From NCBI GenBank assembly GCA_017628025.1, contig JAGBZX010000012.1, forward strand, positions 1-58,149: DNA of 58,149 nt. The letters run 5' to 3'. The DNA is from Kiritimatiellia bacterium. Lineage in GTDB: Bacteria; Verrucomicrobiota; Kiritimatiellia; RFP12; UBA1067. The notes beneath the pieces were generated by a model that was not told the origin of the DNA, did not search any database, and saw only the letters and a program-made list of their open reading frames with translations. Made by a program: the position numbers and the translations under genes. Shown one piece after another: positions 49,934 through 58,149 of this stretch. Every line of letters starts with the position of its first letter. Within the stretch, counting starts at the first letter, position 1.

Positions 49934-49958
49934 ATTCGTAATATAGAATTGGCTTTTT
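49931..49958 (+). terminator. terminator whose stem includes the tRNA CCA end
   Basis: CCAATTC (49931-49937) and GAATTGG (49946-49952) form a perfect 7-bp stem followed by CTTTTT. The first three bases of the stem are the CCA tail of tRNA-Ser. Confidence 0.75.
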
Positions 49959-50026
49959 CTATTGCCTAATCCCAATCATTCACCACCTATCACCTATCAT
50001 CTTTAATTTATTTGCTGAGTTTTTTT

Positions 50027-51925
50027 ATGAAAATTAAGTTAGGCGTTATTTTATTCTCTTTGGTAGCTTCGCATTTTGTGCTTGCCGATTATCCTATTAA
50101 GCAGGTTGCTATTACCGATGTTAAACTTAACAAAGGGTTTTGGTTTTCTAGATTAGAAACAAATCGCATAGTCACACTTAAGGCGTGCTTTGATAAATGT
50201 AATGAAACGCCGCGTATTGCGAATATAACAAATTGTGCTATTCGTGCAAAAGGTGGCCTTTTTAAAGGTGTATTCTTTGATGATTCTGATGTTTTTAAGG
50301 TTATGGAAGGCGCTGCATATATTTATGCAACGACTAAAGACAAGAAGATAAAAGAATATATGGACTGGCTTATTGACCAAGTGTCAAAGGCGCAAGAAAT
50401 AGATGGCTATTTATATACTGCTAGAACTTTAGGTGGTAGTAAACATATTGATGGAACGGCGCGATGGGAATGTCTTGATTGGTCGCATGAGCTTTATAAT
50501 CAAGGTCATATGTATGAAGCAGCAGTTGCTTGGTATGAGGCTACAGGCGAGACGAATTTTCTTGATGTAGCAAAGAAGAGTGCAGATTTACTTTGTAGAA
50601 CTTTTGGATATGAGAATAATAAATTGCAAATGACCTCGGGCCATCAAGAAGTTGAATTGGCCCTTTGCCGTCTATATAAGGCTACAGGAGAAAAGCGATA
50701 TTTAAATCTAGCGCATTTCTTTTTAGATGTTCGCGGAAAGTCAAAGAACTCTTCAGAGTTGGTTTTTGATCAAGAAGGACATCTTGTTAAGGGTGAAGAG
50801 TTAGATGCTCCAGGTTCGTATAATCAAAAGCATTTGCCTGTTTGCATGCAAAGAGAAGCAGTTGGGCATGCTGTAAGAGCTGTTTATATGTATTCTGCGA
50901 TGACTGATATTGCAGCTTTTTTAGCTGACAAAAATTATCTCCGTGCGGTAAATGAGCTTTGGAATAATGTTGTATCAAAGAAATTGCATTTAAACGGATC
51001 GGTAGGAGCTAGAATGAAGGGAGAAGCTTTTGGCGCGGCATATAACTTGCCTAACGAAAAGGCCTATCTTGAAACGTGTGCAGGTATTGGTAATGCATTG
51101 TGGAATGCAAGGTTGTTTTTACTAACAGGAGATGTTAAATATATGGATGTGCTTGAGAGAGTGCTATACAATGGAATAATTTCAAGCGTTTCTCTTAAGG
51201 GGGATGAATTTTTCTATCCAAATCCACTTGCCTCTGGTGGCGGATACAAGCGCGAAAAATGGTTTTCTTGTTCTTGCTGTCCAGTTAATATCGTTAGGTT
51301 TTTGCCTCAAATTCCGACCTTTGCATATGCATATGATGGTAATGGCACTGTTTTTGTGAATTTGTATATGGATAGCTTTGCGATAGTTGATGGAGCAAAG
51401 ATAAAAGTTGAAACAGATTATCCTTGGAGCGGTAAGATAAAAGTCACAGTAGAGCCAGAGGGCGAAAAAAAAGAAAAACTTACGCTTAAACTCAGGGTTC
51501 CAGGCTGGGCGCGTGGAAGACCAGTGCCTAGCGACCTTTATAAACAAGTTTCGATTTCGTCATTTGACAATGAAAATGGATATATTGTTAGAGAGTTTTT
51601 ACGCTCTGAAGGTGTAACTATAGAGTTAGATTTCCCAATGGAAGTTAAACGTATACAAGCTCATAGTTTAGTTAAGGCTGATTTAGGGCGTTTGGCGGTA
51701 GAGCGTGGCCCCATTGTATTTTCTGCTGAAGGCTTTGATAATGAAGGAAAGGCGTATAATTTGCGTCTTCCTAAAGATGTAACATTCGAAGAAAAATCAG
51801 TTATGATTGGAGAGAACACATTTCCCGCCCTGAAGGCTTCAAATGGTGTTAAATTAATCCCGTATTTCGCATGGGGGCATCGAGAAAAGGGCAATCAAAT
51901 GCAATCGTGGTTCAAAATAAAATAA
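50027..51925 (+). CDS. GH127 beta-L-arabinofuranosidase-like enzyme
   Basis: 632 aa with an N-terminal signal (MKIKLGVILFSLVASHFVLA). GH127 is an alpha/alpha barrel that uses a zinc-bound cysteine nucleophile: here YLETCAGIGNALWNARL (Glu349, Cys351) and WFSCSCCPVNIVRFL (Cys415, Cys417, Cys418) supply the expected Glu and Cys ligands. The family removes beta-linked L-arabinofuranose from plant glycoproteins. I choose ATG 50027; a TTG at 50012 is less suited to the signal peptide. No ribosome site is clear. It stands alone between tRNA-Ser and panD. Confidence 0.9.
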   Translation: MKIKLGVILFSLVASHFVLADYPIKQVAITDVKLNKGFWFSRLETNRIVTLKACFDKCNETPRIANITNCAIRAKGGLFKGVFFDDSDVFKVMEGAAYIYATTKDKKIKEYMDWLIDQVSKAQEIDGYLYTARTLGGSKHIDGTARWECLDWSHELYNQGHMYEAAVAWYEATGETNFLDVAKKSADLLCRTFGYENNKLQMTSGHQEVELALCRLYKATGEKRYLNLAHFFLDVRGKSKNSSELVFDQEGHLVKGEELDAPGSYNQKHLPVCMQREAVGHAVRAVYMYSAMTDIAAFLADKNYLRAVNELWNNVVSKKLHLNGSVGARMKGEAFGAAYNLPNEKAYLETCAGIGNALWNARLFLLTGDVKYMDVLERVLYNGIISSVSLKGDEFFYPNPLASGGGYKREKWFSCSCCPVNIVRFLPQIPTFAYAYDGNGTVFVNLYMDSFAIVDGAKIKVETDYPWSGKIKVTVEPEGEKKEKLTLKLRVPGWARGRPVPSDLYKQVSISSFDNENGYIVREFLRSEGVTIELDFPMEVKRIQAHSLVKADLGRLAVERGPIVFSAEGFDNEGKAYNLRLPKDVTFEEKSVMIGENTFPALKASNGVKLIPYFAWGHREKGNQMQSWFKIK

Positions 51926-51941
51926 TTTACGAGCCTAGTAG

Positions 51942-51971
51942 TTGCGTAAAAGCACTGCAAAATGATATAAT
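51942..51971 (+). promoter_or_regulatory. promoter of panD
   Basis: TTGCGT (51942-51947), 18 bp, extended -10 TGATATAAT (51963-51971) and ACGC. Only 8 nt precede the ATG at 51980: another leaderless start. Confidence 0.7.
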
Positions 51972-51979
51972 ACGCACTT

Positions 51980-52315
51980 ATGTTGGTCACATTATTAAAA
52001 TCTAAACTACATAGAATTGCAGTAACTGAAGCCTGCCTTGATTATATAGGTTCGCTTACAGTTGATGAGGATTTAATGGAAGGTGCTGGTTTCTTCAAAA
52101 ATGAGAAGATTTTATGTGCCAATGTGAATAATGGTAATAGATTTGAAACTTATATTATCCCTGGACCTCGTGGCTCTCGTGTGTGTTGCCTTAATGGAGC
52201 TGCTGCTCATAAAGGTAAGAAGGGTGATAAGTTAATCGTTATGGCTTTCGGGCAGATGACTGCAGAAGAAGCTAGTGTTCATGAGCCAAAGGTGATTTAC
52301 TGCGATGAAGCCTGA
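51980..52315 (+). CDS. panD: aspartate 1-decarboxylase
   Basis: Makes beta-alanine for pantothenate and coenzyme A. 111 aa. The self-cleavage site Gly24-Ser25 lies in LDYIGSLTVDEDLM, producing the pyruvoyl cofactor from Ser25. Other marks are NVNNGNRFETYIIPGPRGS and CLNGAAAHKGKKGDKLIVMAFG. The start is fixed by the fully conserved N-terminal spacing to Ser25 and by a -10 box 8 nt upstream. coaD in the same window belongs to the same pathway. The last 11 nt overlap the DUF177 gene. Confidence 0.97.
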   Translation: MLVTLLKSKLHRIAVTEACLDYIGSLTVDEDLMEGAGFFKNEKILCANVNNGNRFETYIIPGPRGSRVCCLNGAAAHKGKKGDKLIVMAFGQMTAEEASVHEPKVIYCDEA

Positions 52316-52763
52316 AGAAAGCGAAAACCTACTAAGGATAGATCTTTGCCGTCTTAAAGCCGAAGGTGAGCTATTTGAGGGCGAAGTCGATATCATTGAC
52401 TGCGAAGAGGAGTATGTGCATCCTTTTGGTGGTGTGAGGTATTCTCTTTTTGCAAAGGTAATCGCGTCAGAACTTTTAGTAAAAGGGCGTCTAGAGCAAG
52501 ATTTTGACTTAGTTTGTGTCCGTTGTGGGGCAGATTTTGACATGACTTGCAAGGTTGAAGATTTCATAGAAAGTTATGAAATTAATGACAAAACAGAATT
52601 TGTCGATTTGACTAATGACGCAAGAGATAGTATAATACTCAACTTACCGACATACCCGGTCTGTTCCGAGACCTGTCCGGGGGTCGTTATGAAAAGCGAA
52701 AATTTTTCAGATGACCGGTGGAATGTGCTCGATGATTTAAAGAAAGAAGAAGGAGATAAATAA
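52305..52763 (+). CDS. DUF177 (YceD-like) protein upstream of rpmF
   Basis: 152 aa, with the family pattern GRLEQDFDLVCVRCGADFDM and paired cysteines in PVCSETCPG. DUF177 proteins are encoded next to rpmF and plsX in most bacteria and are linked to 23S rRNA/50S assembly, which is the same order here. It overlaps panD by 11 nt and carries an internal promoter for the next genes. Confidence 0.9.
   Translation: MKPEESENLLRIDLCRLKAEGELFEGEVDIIDCEEEYVHPFGGVRYSLFAKVIASELLVKGRLEQDFDLVCVRCGADFDMTCKVEDFIESYEINDKTEFVDLTNDARDSIILNLPTYPVCSETCPGVVMKSENFSDDRWNVLDDLKKEEGDK
52608..52636 (+). promoter_or_regulatory. internal promoter for rpmF-plsX
   Basis: TTGACT (52608-52613), exactly 17 bp, TATAAT (52631-52636) then ACT, inside the DUF177 coding region about 128 nt before rpmF. 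Confidence 0.6.
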
Positions 52764-52943
52764 ATGGCAAGTCCTAAGAATAGAGTGTCCAAGCGTCGTA
52801 AACGTGAACGCGTGGCTTCCCTTGAAAAACCCATTCTCGCTCAGCTCGGCACATGCCCTGAGTGTGGTGCAGCGGTTCGTTCACACCGTGCGTGCGCTAA
52901 GTGCGGCTCTTACAACGGCCGTAAGGTTGTTGCAGCAAAGTAA
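52764..52943 (+). CDS. rpmF: 50S ribosomal protein L32
   Basis: 59 aa, in the universal position after DUF177 and before plsX. It begins MASPKNRVSKRRKRERVA, a form of the L32 start (MAVPKRRVSKSRKRxRRA), and contains the zinc-ribbon pairs CPECG and CAKCG. AGGAG lies 8 nt before the ATG, which directly follows the DUF177 stop. Confidence 0.97.
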   Translation: MASPKNRVSKRRKRERVASLEKPILAQLGTCPECGAAVRSHRACAKCGSYNGRKVVAAK

Positions 52944-52973
52944 CAAATTTTGATAAAAGCAGGGGGGCTACCC

Positions 52974-54032
52974 ATGACCCGGATTGCACTTGATGCGATG
53001 GGCGGCGACAATGCGCCCGGCGAAATTGTCGTTGGCGCTGTTGAGGCCGCAGTTGGTATTCCAGATGTGAAGATACTTCTCGTCGGGCAGCTTACCCCTG
53101 TTCAAGAAGAGCTTCAAAAGCTCCCTAAAGATCTCCGCGCTGGGGCACAGGCGGCGATTGAAAAAGGCACGCTAGAAATCGTGCATGCCCCTGATGTGGC
53201 TGAAATGGACGAAAGCCCAGTTGACGCCGTCAAAAAGAAAAAGAATTGCTCTATTAATGTTGCTATGCGCCTTATCAAAGAAGGGCGCGCTGATGTGTTT
53301 GTTTCAGCGGGCAATTCAGGGGCCGTTGCAACAAGTGCGCTTTTAACTTTAGGCCGCATCCCTGGTGTAAAGCGCCCTGCGATTGCAGCAGTCCTTCCAA
53401 CGCGCAAGCCCACGCGCCCGCTTATACTTCTTGATGCAGGCGCTACTATGGACTGTCATCCTGAGTGGTTGCAGCAGTTCGCGATAATGGGTAATGCGTA
53501 TTCTAAGTGCGTTATAAGGCGTCAAACACCAGCTATTGGACTACTTTCGATTGGCACAGAAGACTGCAAGGGCAATGAAATGACGAAGTGCACCTTCCCG
53601 CTTCTCAAGAGTCTTAATGATATTAACTTTGTCGGTAATATTGAAGGTAAAGACCTTTACAAGGGTCATATCGATGTAGCTGTTTGTGATGGATTTGTCG
53701 GTAATGTAGTTCTTAAGACTACCGAATCAATCGCAAAGGCTATTGGCTATTGGCTTAAGAAAGAATGTTTTAAAGGTCCTCTAAGAATTCTCGGTGCGCT
53801 ATTGTTGAAAGGTGCGTTTCATTCGCTTAAGGAACAATTAGATCCTGAGATTTATGGCGGAGCACCACTTCTTGGTGTGGCCGGAGAGGTCATTATTACT
53901 CACGGTAGTTCTTCGCATAAGGCGATTTATTATGCAGTAAAAGCCGGCGTCGCCGCGGCGACCAACGACGTGTCGGGTCTTATTCAAAAAGCGATCGCCG
54001 AACATGCCGCAACTGGCGCGAAAGAGCAATGA
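52974..54032 (+). CDS. plsX: phosphate acyltransferase PlsX
   Basis: Makes acyl-phosphate from acyl-ACP in phospholipid synthesis. 352 aa, starting [70 protein letters not shown] and [11 protein letters not shown] are all family hallmarks. The ATG at 52974 is preferred over a TTG at 52950, since AGGGGGG stands 8 nt before it. leuS overlaps by 4 nt. Confidence 0.97.
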   Translation: MTRIALDAMGGDNAPGEIVVGAVEAAVGIPDVKILLVGQLTPVQEELQKLPKDLRAGAQAAIEKGTLEIVHAPDVAEMDESPVDAVKKKKNCSINVAMRLIKEGRADVFVSAGNSGAVATSALLTLGRIPGVKRPAIAAVLPTRKPTRPLILLDAGATMDCHPEWLQQFAIMGNAYSKCVIRRQTPAIGLLSIGTEDCKGNEMTKCTFPLLKSLNDINFVGNIEGKDLYKGHIDVAVCDGFVGNVVLKTTESIAKAIGYWLKKECFKGPLRILGALLLKGAFHSLKEQLDPEIYGGAPLLGVAGEVIITHGSSSHKAIYYAVKAGVAAATNDVSGLIQKAIAEHAATGAKEQ

Positions 54033-56632
54033 GCGAATATAATTTTTCAGCCATTGAGAAGAAATGGCAACGTTACTGGCTCGAAAACAAGACATTTAAA
54101 ACTGATACAAACGCAGAAGGCGAAAAATTTTACTGCCTTGATATGTTCCCGTATCCATCGGGCGCAGGTTTGCATGTAGGTCATCCTGAAGGTTATACCG
54201 CTACGGATATACTTTGTCGCTACAAGCGCATGAAAGGTTTTAATGTTCTTCACCCAATGGGGTGGGATGCTTTTGGCCTTCCTGCAGAGCAATATGCTGT
54301 AGAGACTGGTACTCACCCAGCTATTACAACACAAAAAAATGTTGACCGTTTTCGTGAGCAAATTCGTGCGTTAGGTTTTTCCTATGATTGGGATCGCGAA
54401 GTAAATACGACAGATCCAAAGTATTACAAGTGGACGCAGTGGATTTTTGAGCAACTTTATAAAAAAGGCTTGGCATATGTTGCTGAGGTGCCTGTGAACT
54501 GGTGCCCAGCGCTGGGTACAGTTTTGGCTAACGAGGAGGTTATTGATGGACGCTCAGAGAGAGGTAACCATCCTGTTATTCGTAAGCCAATGCGTCAATG
54601 GATGCTTAAAATTACAGAATATGCAGAGCGTTTATTAAATGATCTAGATGAGCTTGACTGGTCAGATGGCATAAAAGAGATGCAGCGCAACTGGATTGGA
54701 AAGTCTACTGGTGCGCTAGTTGATTTTTGCGTTACAATAGAAGGTGAAGCAAAAACATCTTCTAACGATAAAATTACAGTTTATACTACGCGCTGTGATA
54801 CGCTCTTTGGTGCTACATATATGGTGCTTTCTCCAGAGCATAGTCTTGTTCAGAAATGGTTAGAGCAAGGTGCTATTAAAAATGCTGATGAAGTTAAGGC
54901 ATATCAGAAGAAAGCCGCCTCGAAAAGTGATCTTGAGCGTACTGAACTTAATAAAGAAAAGACAGGTGTCAGGCTTGATGGTGTAAAAGGAGTTAATCCA
55001 GTAAACACCCAAGAGTTGCCAATCTTTATTTCTGATTATGTTTTAGCAACATATGGTACTGGCGCTATTATGGCCGTTCCTGCGCATGATGAGCGCGATT
55101 TTGAATTTGCCAAGGTTTTCGACCTTCCTATTGTTCAGGTAGTAGCGGCAGAGGGTAGTTTAGAAGCGAAGAATGCTTCGCCAGATCCTATTGTCTATAC
55201 TGGCAAGGAGGCGTTTACTGATATTGCAACGGGCATAATGGTTTCTTCTGGCTTTATTACAGGGCTCTCCGTTGAAGAGGCCCGAGTTAAGATGATTCAA
55301 TGGCTTGAAGAGAATTCCGTTGGTAAGGCTAAGACTCAGTATAAACTTCGTGATTGGCTATTTTCTCGTCAGCGCTATTGGGGCGAGCCATTCCCAGTTA
55401 TTCATTGGGAGGATGGTACGCAAACTCTCGTTCCAGAGGAAGATTTGCCGCTTACTCTTCCAGAATTGGCTGACTATAAACCTACCGGCACTGGTGAGCC
55501 ACCATTGGCAAAGGCTGCGGATTGGCTTAATGTAGTTGATTCTAAAACTGGCAAGAAGGGTGTTCGCGAGACAAACACTATGCCACAGTGGGCAGGAAGT
55601 TGCTGGTATTATTTAAGATATATTGATCCACTTAATGATAATGCTTTTGCCGATCAAGAGCTTCTTAAAAAGTGGCTTCCTGTAGATCTTTATGTTGGCG
55701 GAGCAGAGCATGCTGTATTGCACCTTCTTTATGCGCGTTTTTGGCATAAGGTACTTTTTGATCTAGGTTTTGTGCCAACGAAGGAGCCGTTCCAGCGCTT
55801 AGTTAACCAAGGTATGATACTTGGTTTAGCGTATAAGACAAAGCGCGGGGTTTTAGTGCCAATGGATCGTATTGAATGGCGCGAGGGCAAACCATGGGGC
55901 GCAGAAGAAGAAGGTGGAGAACTTGAAGAATTAACAGAGTTCCCAGCAAAGATGTCAAAGTCGCTTCGTAATGTTGTTAACCCTGATGATGTTATACGCG
56001 ATTTTGGTGCAGATTCGCTTAGGCTTTATGAAATGTTTATGGGGCCGTTGCAAGCAGTTAAGCCTTGGTCTACTAAGGGTGTAGAAGGCGTTCATCGCTT
56101 CTTAAAGCGTGCTAATCGCTTTGTGACAGAAACTCAAATAGAAGACCGTGCCATGACAAAGGCAGAGGCTAAGTCTTTAAACGCTATGATTAAAAAGGTT
56201 GGAGAAGATCTTGAAGCAATGGCGTTTAATACGGCTATTTCTGCGATGATGGTTTATATGAATGAGGCAGAGTCGTTTGCTAAAACTTCAAAAATGCCCA
56301 AGGAATATTTAGAAAAATTCGTATTGTGCCTTGCGCCATTTGCGCCACACCTAGGTGAAGAACTTTGGCAATTCCTTGGTCACAATGACACATTGGCTTA
56401 CGAAAAGTGGCCTGCATACGATCCTTCTGCGCTAGTTGAAGATGAGATTGAAATACCAGTTCAGGTTCTTGGTAAATTGCGCGGCAGAGTTAGTGTTTCA
56501 GCAAATGCAACGCCAGCCGAAATGGAAGAAGCAGCGAAAGCGAATGTGGACGTTGCTAAATTCCTTGAAGGCAAGACGATTGTAAAGGTTATTGCTGTTC
56601 CTAAGCGGATGGTTAATTTTGTAGTAAAGTAA
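54029..56632 (+). CDS. leuS: leucine-tRNA ligase
   Basis: Class I synthetase, 867 aa. HIGH-like motif in [20 protein letters not shown], a CP1 editing domain (about 220-420, including [12 protein letters not shown] and [16 protein letters not shown]), the KMSKS motif in [16 protein letters not shown] and a C-terminal anticodon-binding region plus the last tRNA-binding domain. It overlaps plsX by 4 nt. All parts of the catalytic and editing cores look intact. Confidence 0.98.
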   Translation: MSEYNFSAIEKKWQRYWLENKTFKTDTNAEGEKFYCLDMFPYPSGAGLHVGHPEGYTATDILCRYKRMKGFNVLHPMGWDAFGLPAEQYAVETGTHPAITTQKNVDRFREQIRALGFSYDWDREVNTTDPKYYKWTQWIFEQLYKKGLAYVAEVPVNWCPALGTVLANEEVIDGRSERGNHPVIRKPMRQWMLKITEYAERLLNDLDELDWSDGIKEMQRNWIGKSTGALVDFCVTIEGEAKTSSNDKITVYTTRCDTLFGATYMVLSPEHSLVQKWLEQGAIKNADEVKAYQKKAASKSDLERTELNKEKTGVRLDGVKGVNPVNTQELPIFISDYVLATYGTGAIMAVPAHDERDFEFAKVFDLPIVQVVAAEGSLEAKNASPDPIVYTGKEAFTDIATGIMVSSGFITGLSVEEARVKMIQWLEENSVGKAKTQYKLRDWLFSRQRYWGEPFPVIHWEDGTQTLVPEEDLPLTLPELADYKPTGTGEPPLAKAADWLNVVDSKTGKKGVRETNTMPQWAGSCWYYLRYIDPLNDNAFADQELLKKWLPVDLYVGGAEHAVLHLLYARFWHKVLFDLGFVPTKEPFQRLVNQGMILGLAYKTKRGVLVPMDRIEWREGKPWGAEEEGGELEELTEFPAKMSKSLRNVVNPDDVIRDFGADSLRLYEMFMGPLQAVKPWSTKGVEGVHRFLKRANRFVTETQIEDRAMTKAEAKSLNAMIKKVGEDLEAMAFNTAISAMMVYMNEAESFAKTSKMPKEYLEKFVLCLAPFAPHLGEELWQFLGHNDTLAYEKWPAYDPSALVEDEIEIPVQVLGKLRGRVSVSANATPAEMEEAAKANVDVAKFLEGKTIVKVIAVPKRMVNFVVK

Positions 56633-56644
56633 AGGGGGTAACGC

Positions 56645-57208
56645 GTGGCAGAGCCTAAAATCAAGACCTTTAAGGTTAAGGGTACGTGGCGAGAAGTGGC
56701 TGATGCTGCGCGTACCACGATTCATCGTGATGAAGGCACAAAAGAGCCTTCATCAAGTTGGAAAAAGCGTATTCTTTTAGCTGAACATTCGCCAATTAGA
56801 AAATTATGTTTTAATTGGAAGTGGGTTGATTTACCGTATTGGGTATCTGTGCATTTTGTTCGTCATAAATATGGCATAGAGCATTTTGTTTCGACACAGC
56901 GTACAGACCGCACAGGCAATGATCGTACTCAATCTAGGCAGGATAGTCCTGTAATGCATGAATGTTTTGCTAATGCGCAAGCGGTTATGTTTATTTCGCG
57001 TCGCCGTTTGTGCCACCAAGCTAGTCCAGAGACGACTCAAGCCTGGCGTAAAGTGGTTGATGAAATAGCGCAAAAAGAGCCAGAATTAGCAGAATGTTGC
57101 GTGCCAGAATGTGTTTATCGTGGTTTTTGTCCTGAGTTTAAGAGCTGTGGTTATTGTGGCACGGACAACTGGCGCAAAGCTGTTGAAAAATATCGCGAGG
57201 TAAAATGA
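56645..57208 (+). CDS. ThyX-like (FAD-dependent thymidylate synthase family) protein
   Basis: 187 aa, GTG start after a GGGGGT ribosome site. Features of the ThyX family include AEHSPIRKLCFNWKWVDL, a RHK element (VRHKYGIEHFVSTQRTDR) in place of the canonical RHRxxSxxxxSxRY, and NAQAVMFISRRRLCHQAS. ThyX makes dTMP from dUMP with methylene-THF, NADPH and FAD. It is shorter than many ThyX proteins and has a Cys-rich end (CCVPECVYRGFCPEF). The motif is altered, so catalysis is uncertain. It overlaps the SDR gene by 4 nt. Confidence 0.7.
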   Translation: MAEPKIKTFKVKGTWREVADAARTTIHRDEGTKEPSSSWKKRILLAEHSPIRKLCFNWKWVDLPYWVSVHFVRHKYGIEHFVSTQRTDRTGNDRTQSRQDSPVMHECFANAQAVMFISRRRLCHQASPETTQAWRKVVDEIAQKEPELAECCVPECVYRGFCPEFKSCGYCGTDNWRKAVEKYREVK

Positions 57209-57840
57209 AAACGGTCGTTGTGACCGGCGGAACGACGCGCCTTGGTTTAGAGATTTCTAAATATTTAAGAAATCTTGGTTGGTGTGTTATTACGACATCT
57301 CATCGGGTTAACTCTGGAGCAGACATAATTGCAGACTTATCAAAAAGTGATGGTGCGATTAAACTTTATTTAAGCGTAATTAAGCGTTTAGGTGGCAATC
57401 CACCAGATGCATTAGTTAACAATGCATCGCTTTTTTCAGGAGATTCTCAAAGTATAAAAAATGTAAATTTTGAGTCTCCTAAAAAGCTTATATCGTTAAT
57501 GGGTTCTAGAGACACTCCGGACAGGGGTTTTGTTGTCAATATAATAGATGCAACATCGTGTATTGAGGGTAGTAGTGATTATGCTAAATCAAAAAGAGAA
57601 CTACTAGAATTTACAAAAGATGCATCTAAAATGTTTTTAAATACCATTAATGTTAATGCTGTAGCGCCAGGGCCAGTATTGCCACCTCAGGGTTTTAGTC
57701 TTAAGGCTGACAATTGTCCGATTGGGCGTCCAACTCCACAGGCAGTAGCAGAAGCGGTATCATACTTTTTATCTGCAACTTTTGTAACTGGCCAACTGAT
57801 TTCAGTAGACGGCGCCTATAATATCGAAAAGTCGCTTTAA
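57205..57840 (+). CDS. short-chain dehydrogenase, pteridine-reductase-like
   Basis: 211 aa. TGGTTRLGLEI at the N-terminus fits the TGxxxRxG motif of FolM/PTR1-type pterin reductases, and NNASLF plus Y-A-K-S-K (active-site Tyr and Lys) and PGPVLPP complete the SDR pattern. Being translationally coupled to the ThyX-like gene suggests dihydrofolate/dihydropterin reduction, which cells lacking FolA need. The pterin specificity is inferred from motif and context. Confidence 0.75.
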   Translation: MKTVVVTGGTTRLGLEISKYLRNLGWCVITTSHRVNSGADIIADLSKSDGAIKLYLSVIKRLGGNPPDALVNNASLFSGDSQSIKNVNFESPKKLISLMGSRDTPDRGFVVNIIDATSCIEGSSDYAKSKRELLEFTKDASKMFLNTINVNAVAPGPVLPPQGFSLKADNCPIGRPTPQAVAEAVSYFLSATFVTGQLISVDGAYNIEKSL

Positions 57841-57920
57841 AAAATCTATCAAATTCCTTCCGCAACTTCCGCAATTGGATTTTACCCCTCAAGATTTTTC
57901 CGCACATAATTCTCATTTTA

Positions 57921-57929
57921 TGATATAAT
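57921..57929 (+). promoter_or_regulatory. extended -10 promoter of the terminal gene
   Basis: TGATATAAT then ACG, 10 nt before the ATG at 57940; no leader of useful length. No clear -35. Confidence 0.6.
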
Positions 57930-57939
57930 ACGTCTTGAG

Positions 57940-58149
57940 ATGGCAAGAAAGAAGTATACTCATTCTCCTTATTGGAGGGCTAAGAAGTCCACTATTAAGC
58001 GTTCGTACGTTGCGGATGCTTTAAAGTATTTTGGGCTTTATGAGCTTTTTACTTCAGATTTCGGCGAGGAGGAGACTAACGGGATAGGCTCTTACTCTTG
58101 CCGCGGTAGTGGCTCTTTTGGGGATAGTTCTTCGTATGGCTCTTCTCGC
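57940..58149 (+). CDS. partial gene, hypothetical protein
   Basis: The frame is open to the window end (70 codons). It starts MARKKYTHSPYWRAKKST, very basic, then KYFGLYELFTSDFGEEE, and becomes Ser/Gly-rich with SYSCRGSGSFGDSSSYGSS. No signal peptide or known domain. The extended -10 box close upstream predicts a leaderless transcript. The rest of the gene lies outside the window. Confidence 0.55.
   Translation, partial: MARKKYTHSPYWRAKKSTIKRSYVADALKYFGLYELFTSDFGEEETNGIGSYSCRGSGSFGDSSSYGSSR

Noticed and set aside
49989-50000. CACCTAT tandem repeat before the GH127 gene as an operator
   Set aside because: Only two overlapping copies; no known regulator site and no other copy in the window.
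1-58149. CRISPR arrays, transposases, phage genes or rRNA
   Set aside because: No regularly spaced repeats, no transposase or integrase motifs and no rRNA segments were seen on either strand.

Overview
The window looks like chromosomal DNA of a Gram-negative, host- or gut-associated glycan degrader of the PVC group, most likely Kiritimatiellota/Verrucomicrobiota-like. This placement is an inference: no rRNA is present. The Gram-negative signs are lipoboxes, TolQ/ExbB-ExbD-like proteins, an LpxC-like protein and an outer-membrane barrel fragment. The lifestyle signs are several exported glycosidases (families GH20, GH84-like, GH29, GH127), two NagA-type deacetylases and exported Gfo/Idh/MocA oxidoreductases. 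Genes are tightly packed, with many ATGA, TAATG and TGATG overlaps.

Layout. 31-2286 (minus): coiled-coil membrane protein, small lipoprotein, RluA pseudouridine synthase. 2374-12867: a long plus-strand run of tRNA modification (tgt), secretion (yajC), cell envelope (rfbD-like, murD, LysM proteins, ftsW/rodA, uppP, glycosyltransferase) and DNA repair (xseA). 12964-19191: rpiB-glyA fusion, era, and a TPR plus ExbB/ExbD-like set. 19204-24430: pyrE, ribBA, an ECF-like sigma factor with a small partner, a phosphoribosyltransferase, an NSS transporter and a sugar transferase. 24451-26717 (minus): GH20 hexosaminidase and a divergent sigma-like protein. 26718-27582 is the one real gap: a perfect 42-bp palindrome, a GC-richer structured segment with alternative terminator/antiterminator pairings, and the tail of an outer-membrane barrel gene. 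27583-37300: GH84-like enzyme, metallo-hydrolase, nadK, uridine-kinase-like gene, glgB, a secreted glutamate racemase homologue and an unknown exported helical protein. 37403-42818: Gfo/Idh, NagA-like, prfB, DciA-like, solute-binding lipoprotein, coaD. 42871-49778: a sugar and amino-sugar block (Tat-type Gfo/Idh, TIM-barrel isomerase, PfkB kinase, degenerate LpxC-like protein, GH29 fucosidase, NagA). Then tRNA-Ser(GCU), GH127, panD, DUF177-rpmF-plsX, leuS, a ThyX-like protein, a pterin-reductase-like SDR, and a partial gene running off the end.

How the parts fit. Exported GH20, GH84-like, GH29 and GH127 enzymes would free GlcNAc, fucose and arabinose from host or plant glycans; NagA, PfkB and the isomerase would process sugars further. 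panD and coaD serve coenzyme A; murD, ftsW and uppP serve the cell wall; plsX serves lipid synthesis.

Most notable sequence-level observations: extended -10 boxes placed only 6-10 nt before several ATGs, implying leaderless mRNAs; the attenuator-like RNA with its palindrome; the RpiB-GlyA fusion; an LpxC homologue with altered zinc-site residues; a glutamate racemase with a signal peptide; and a YkuD-like domain lacking its catalytic motif.
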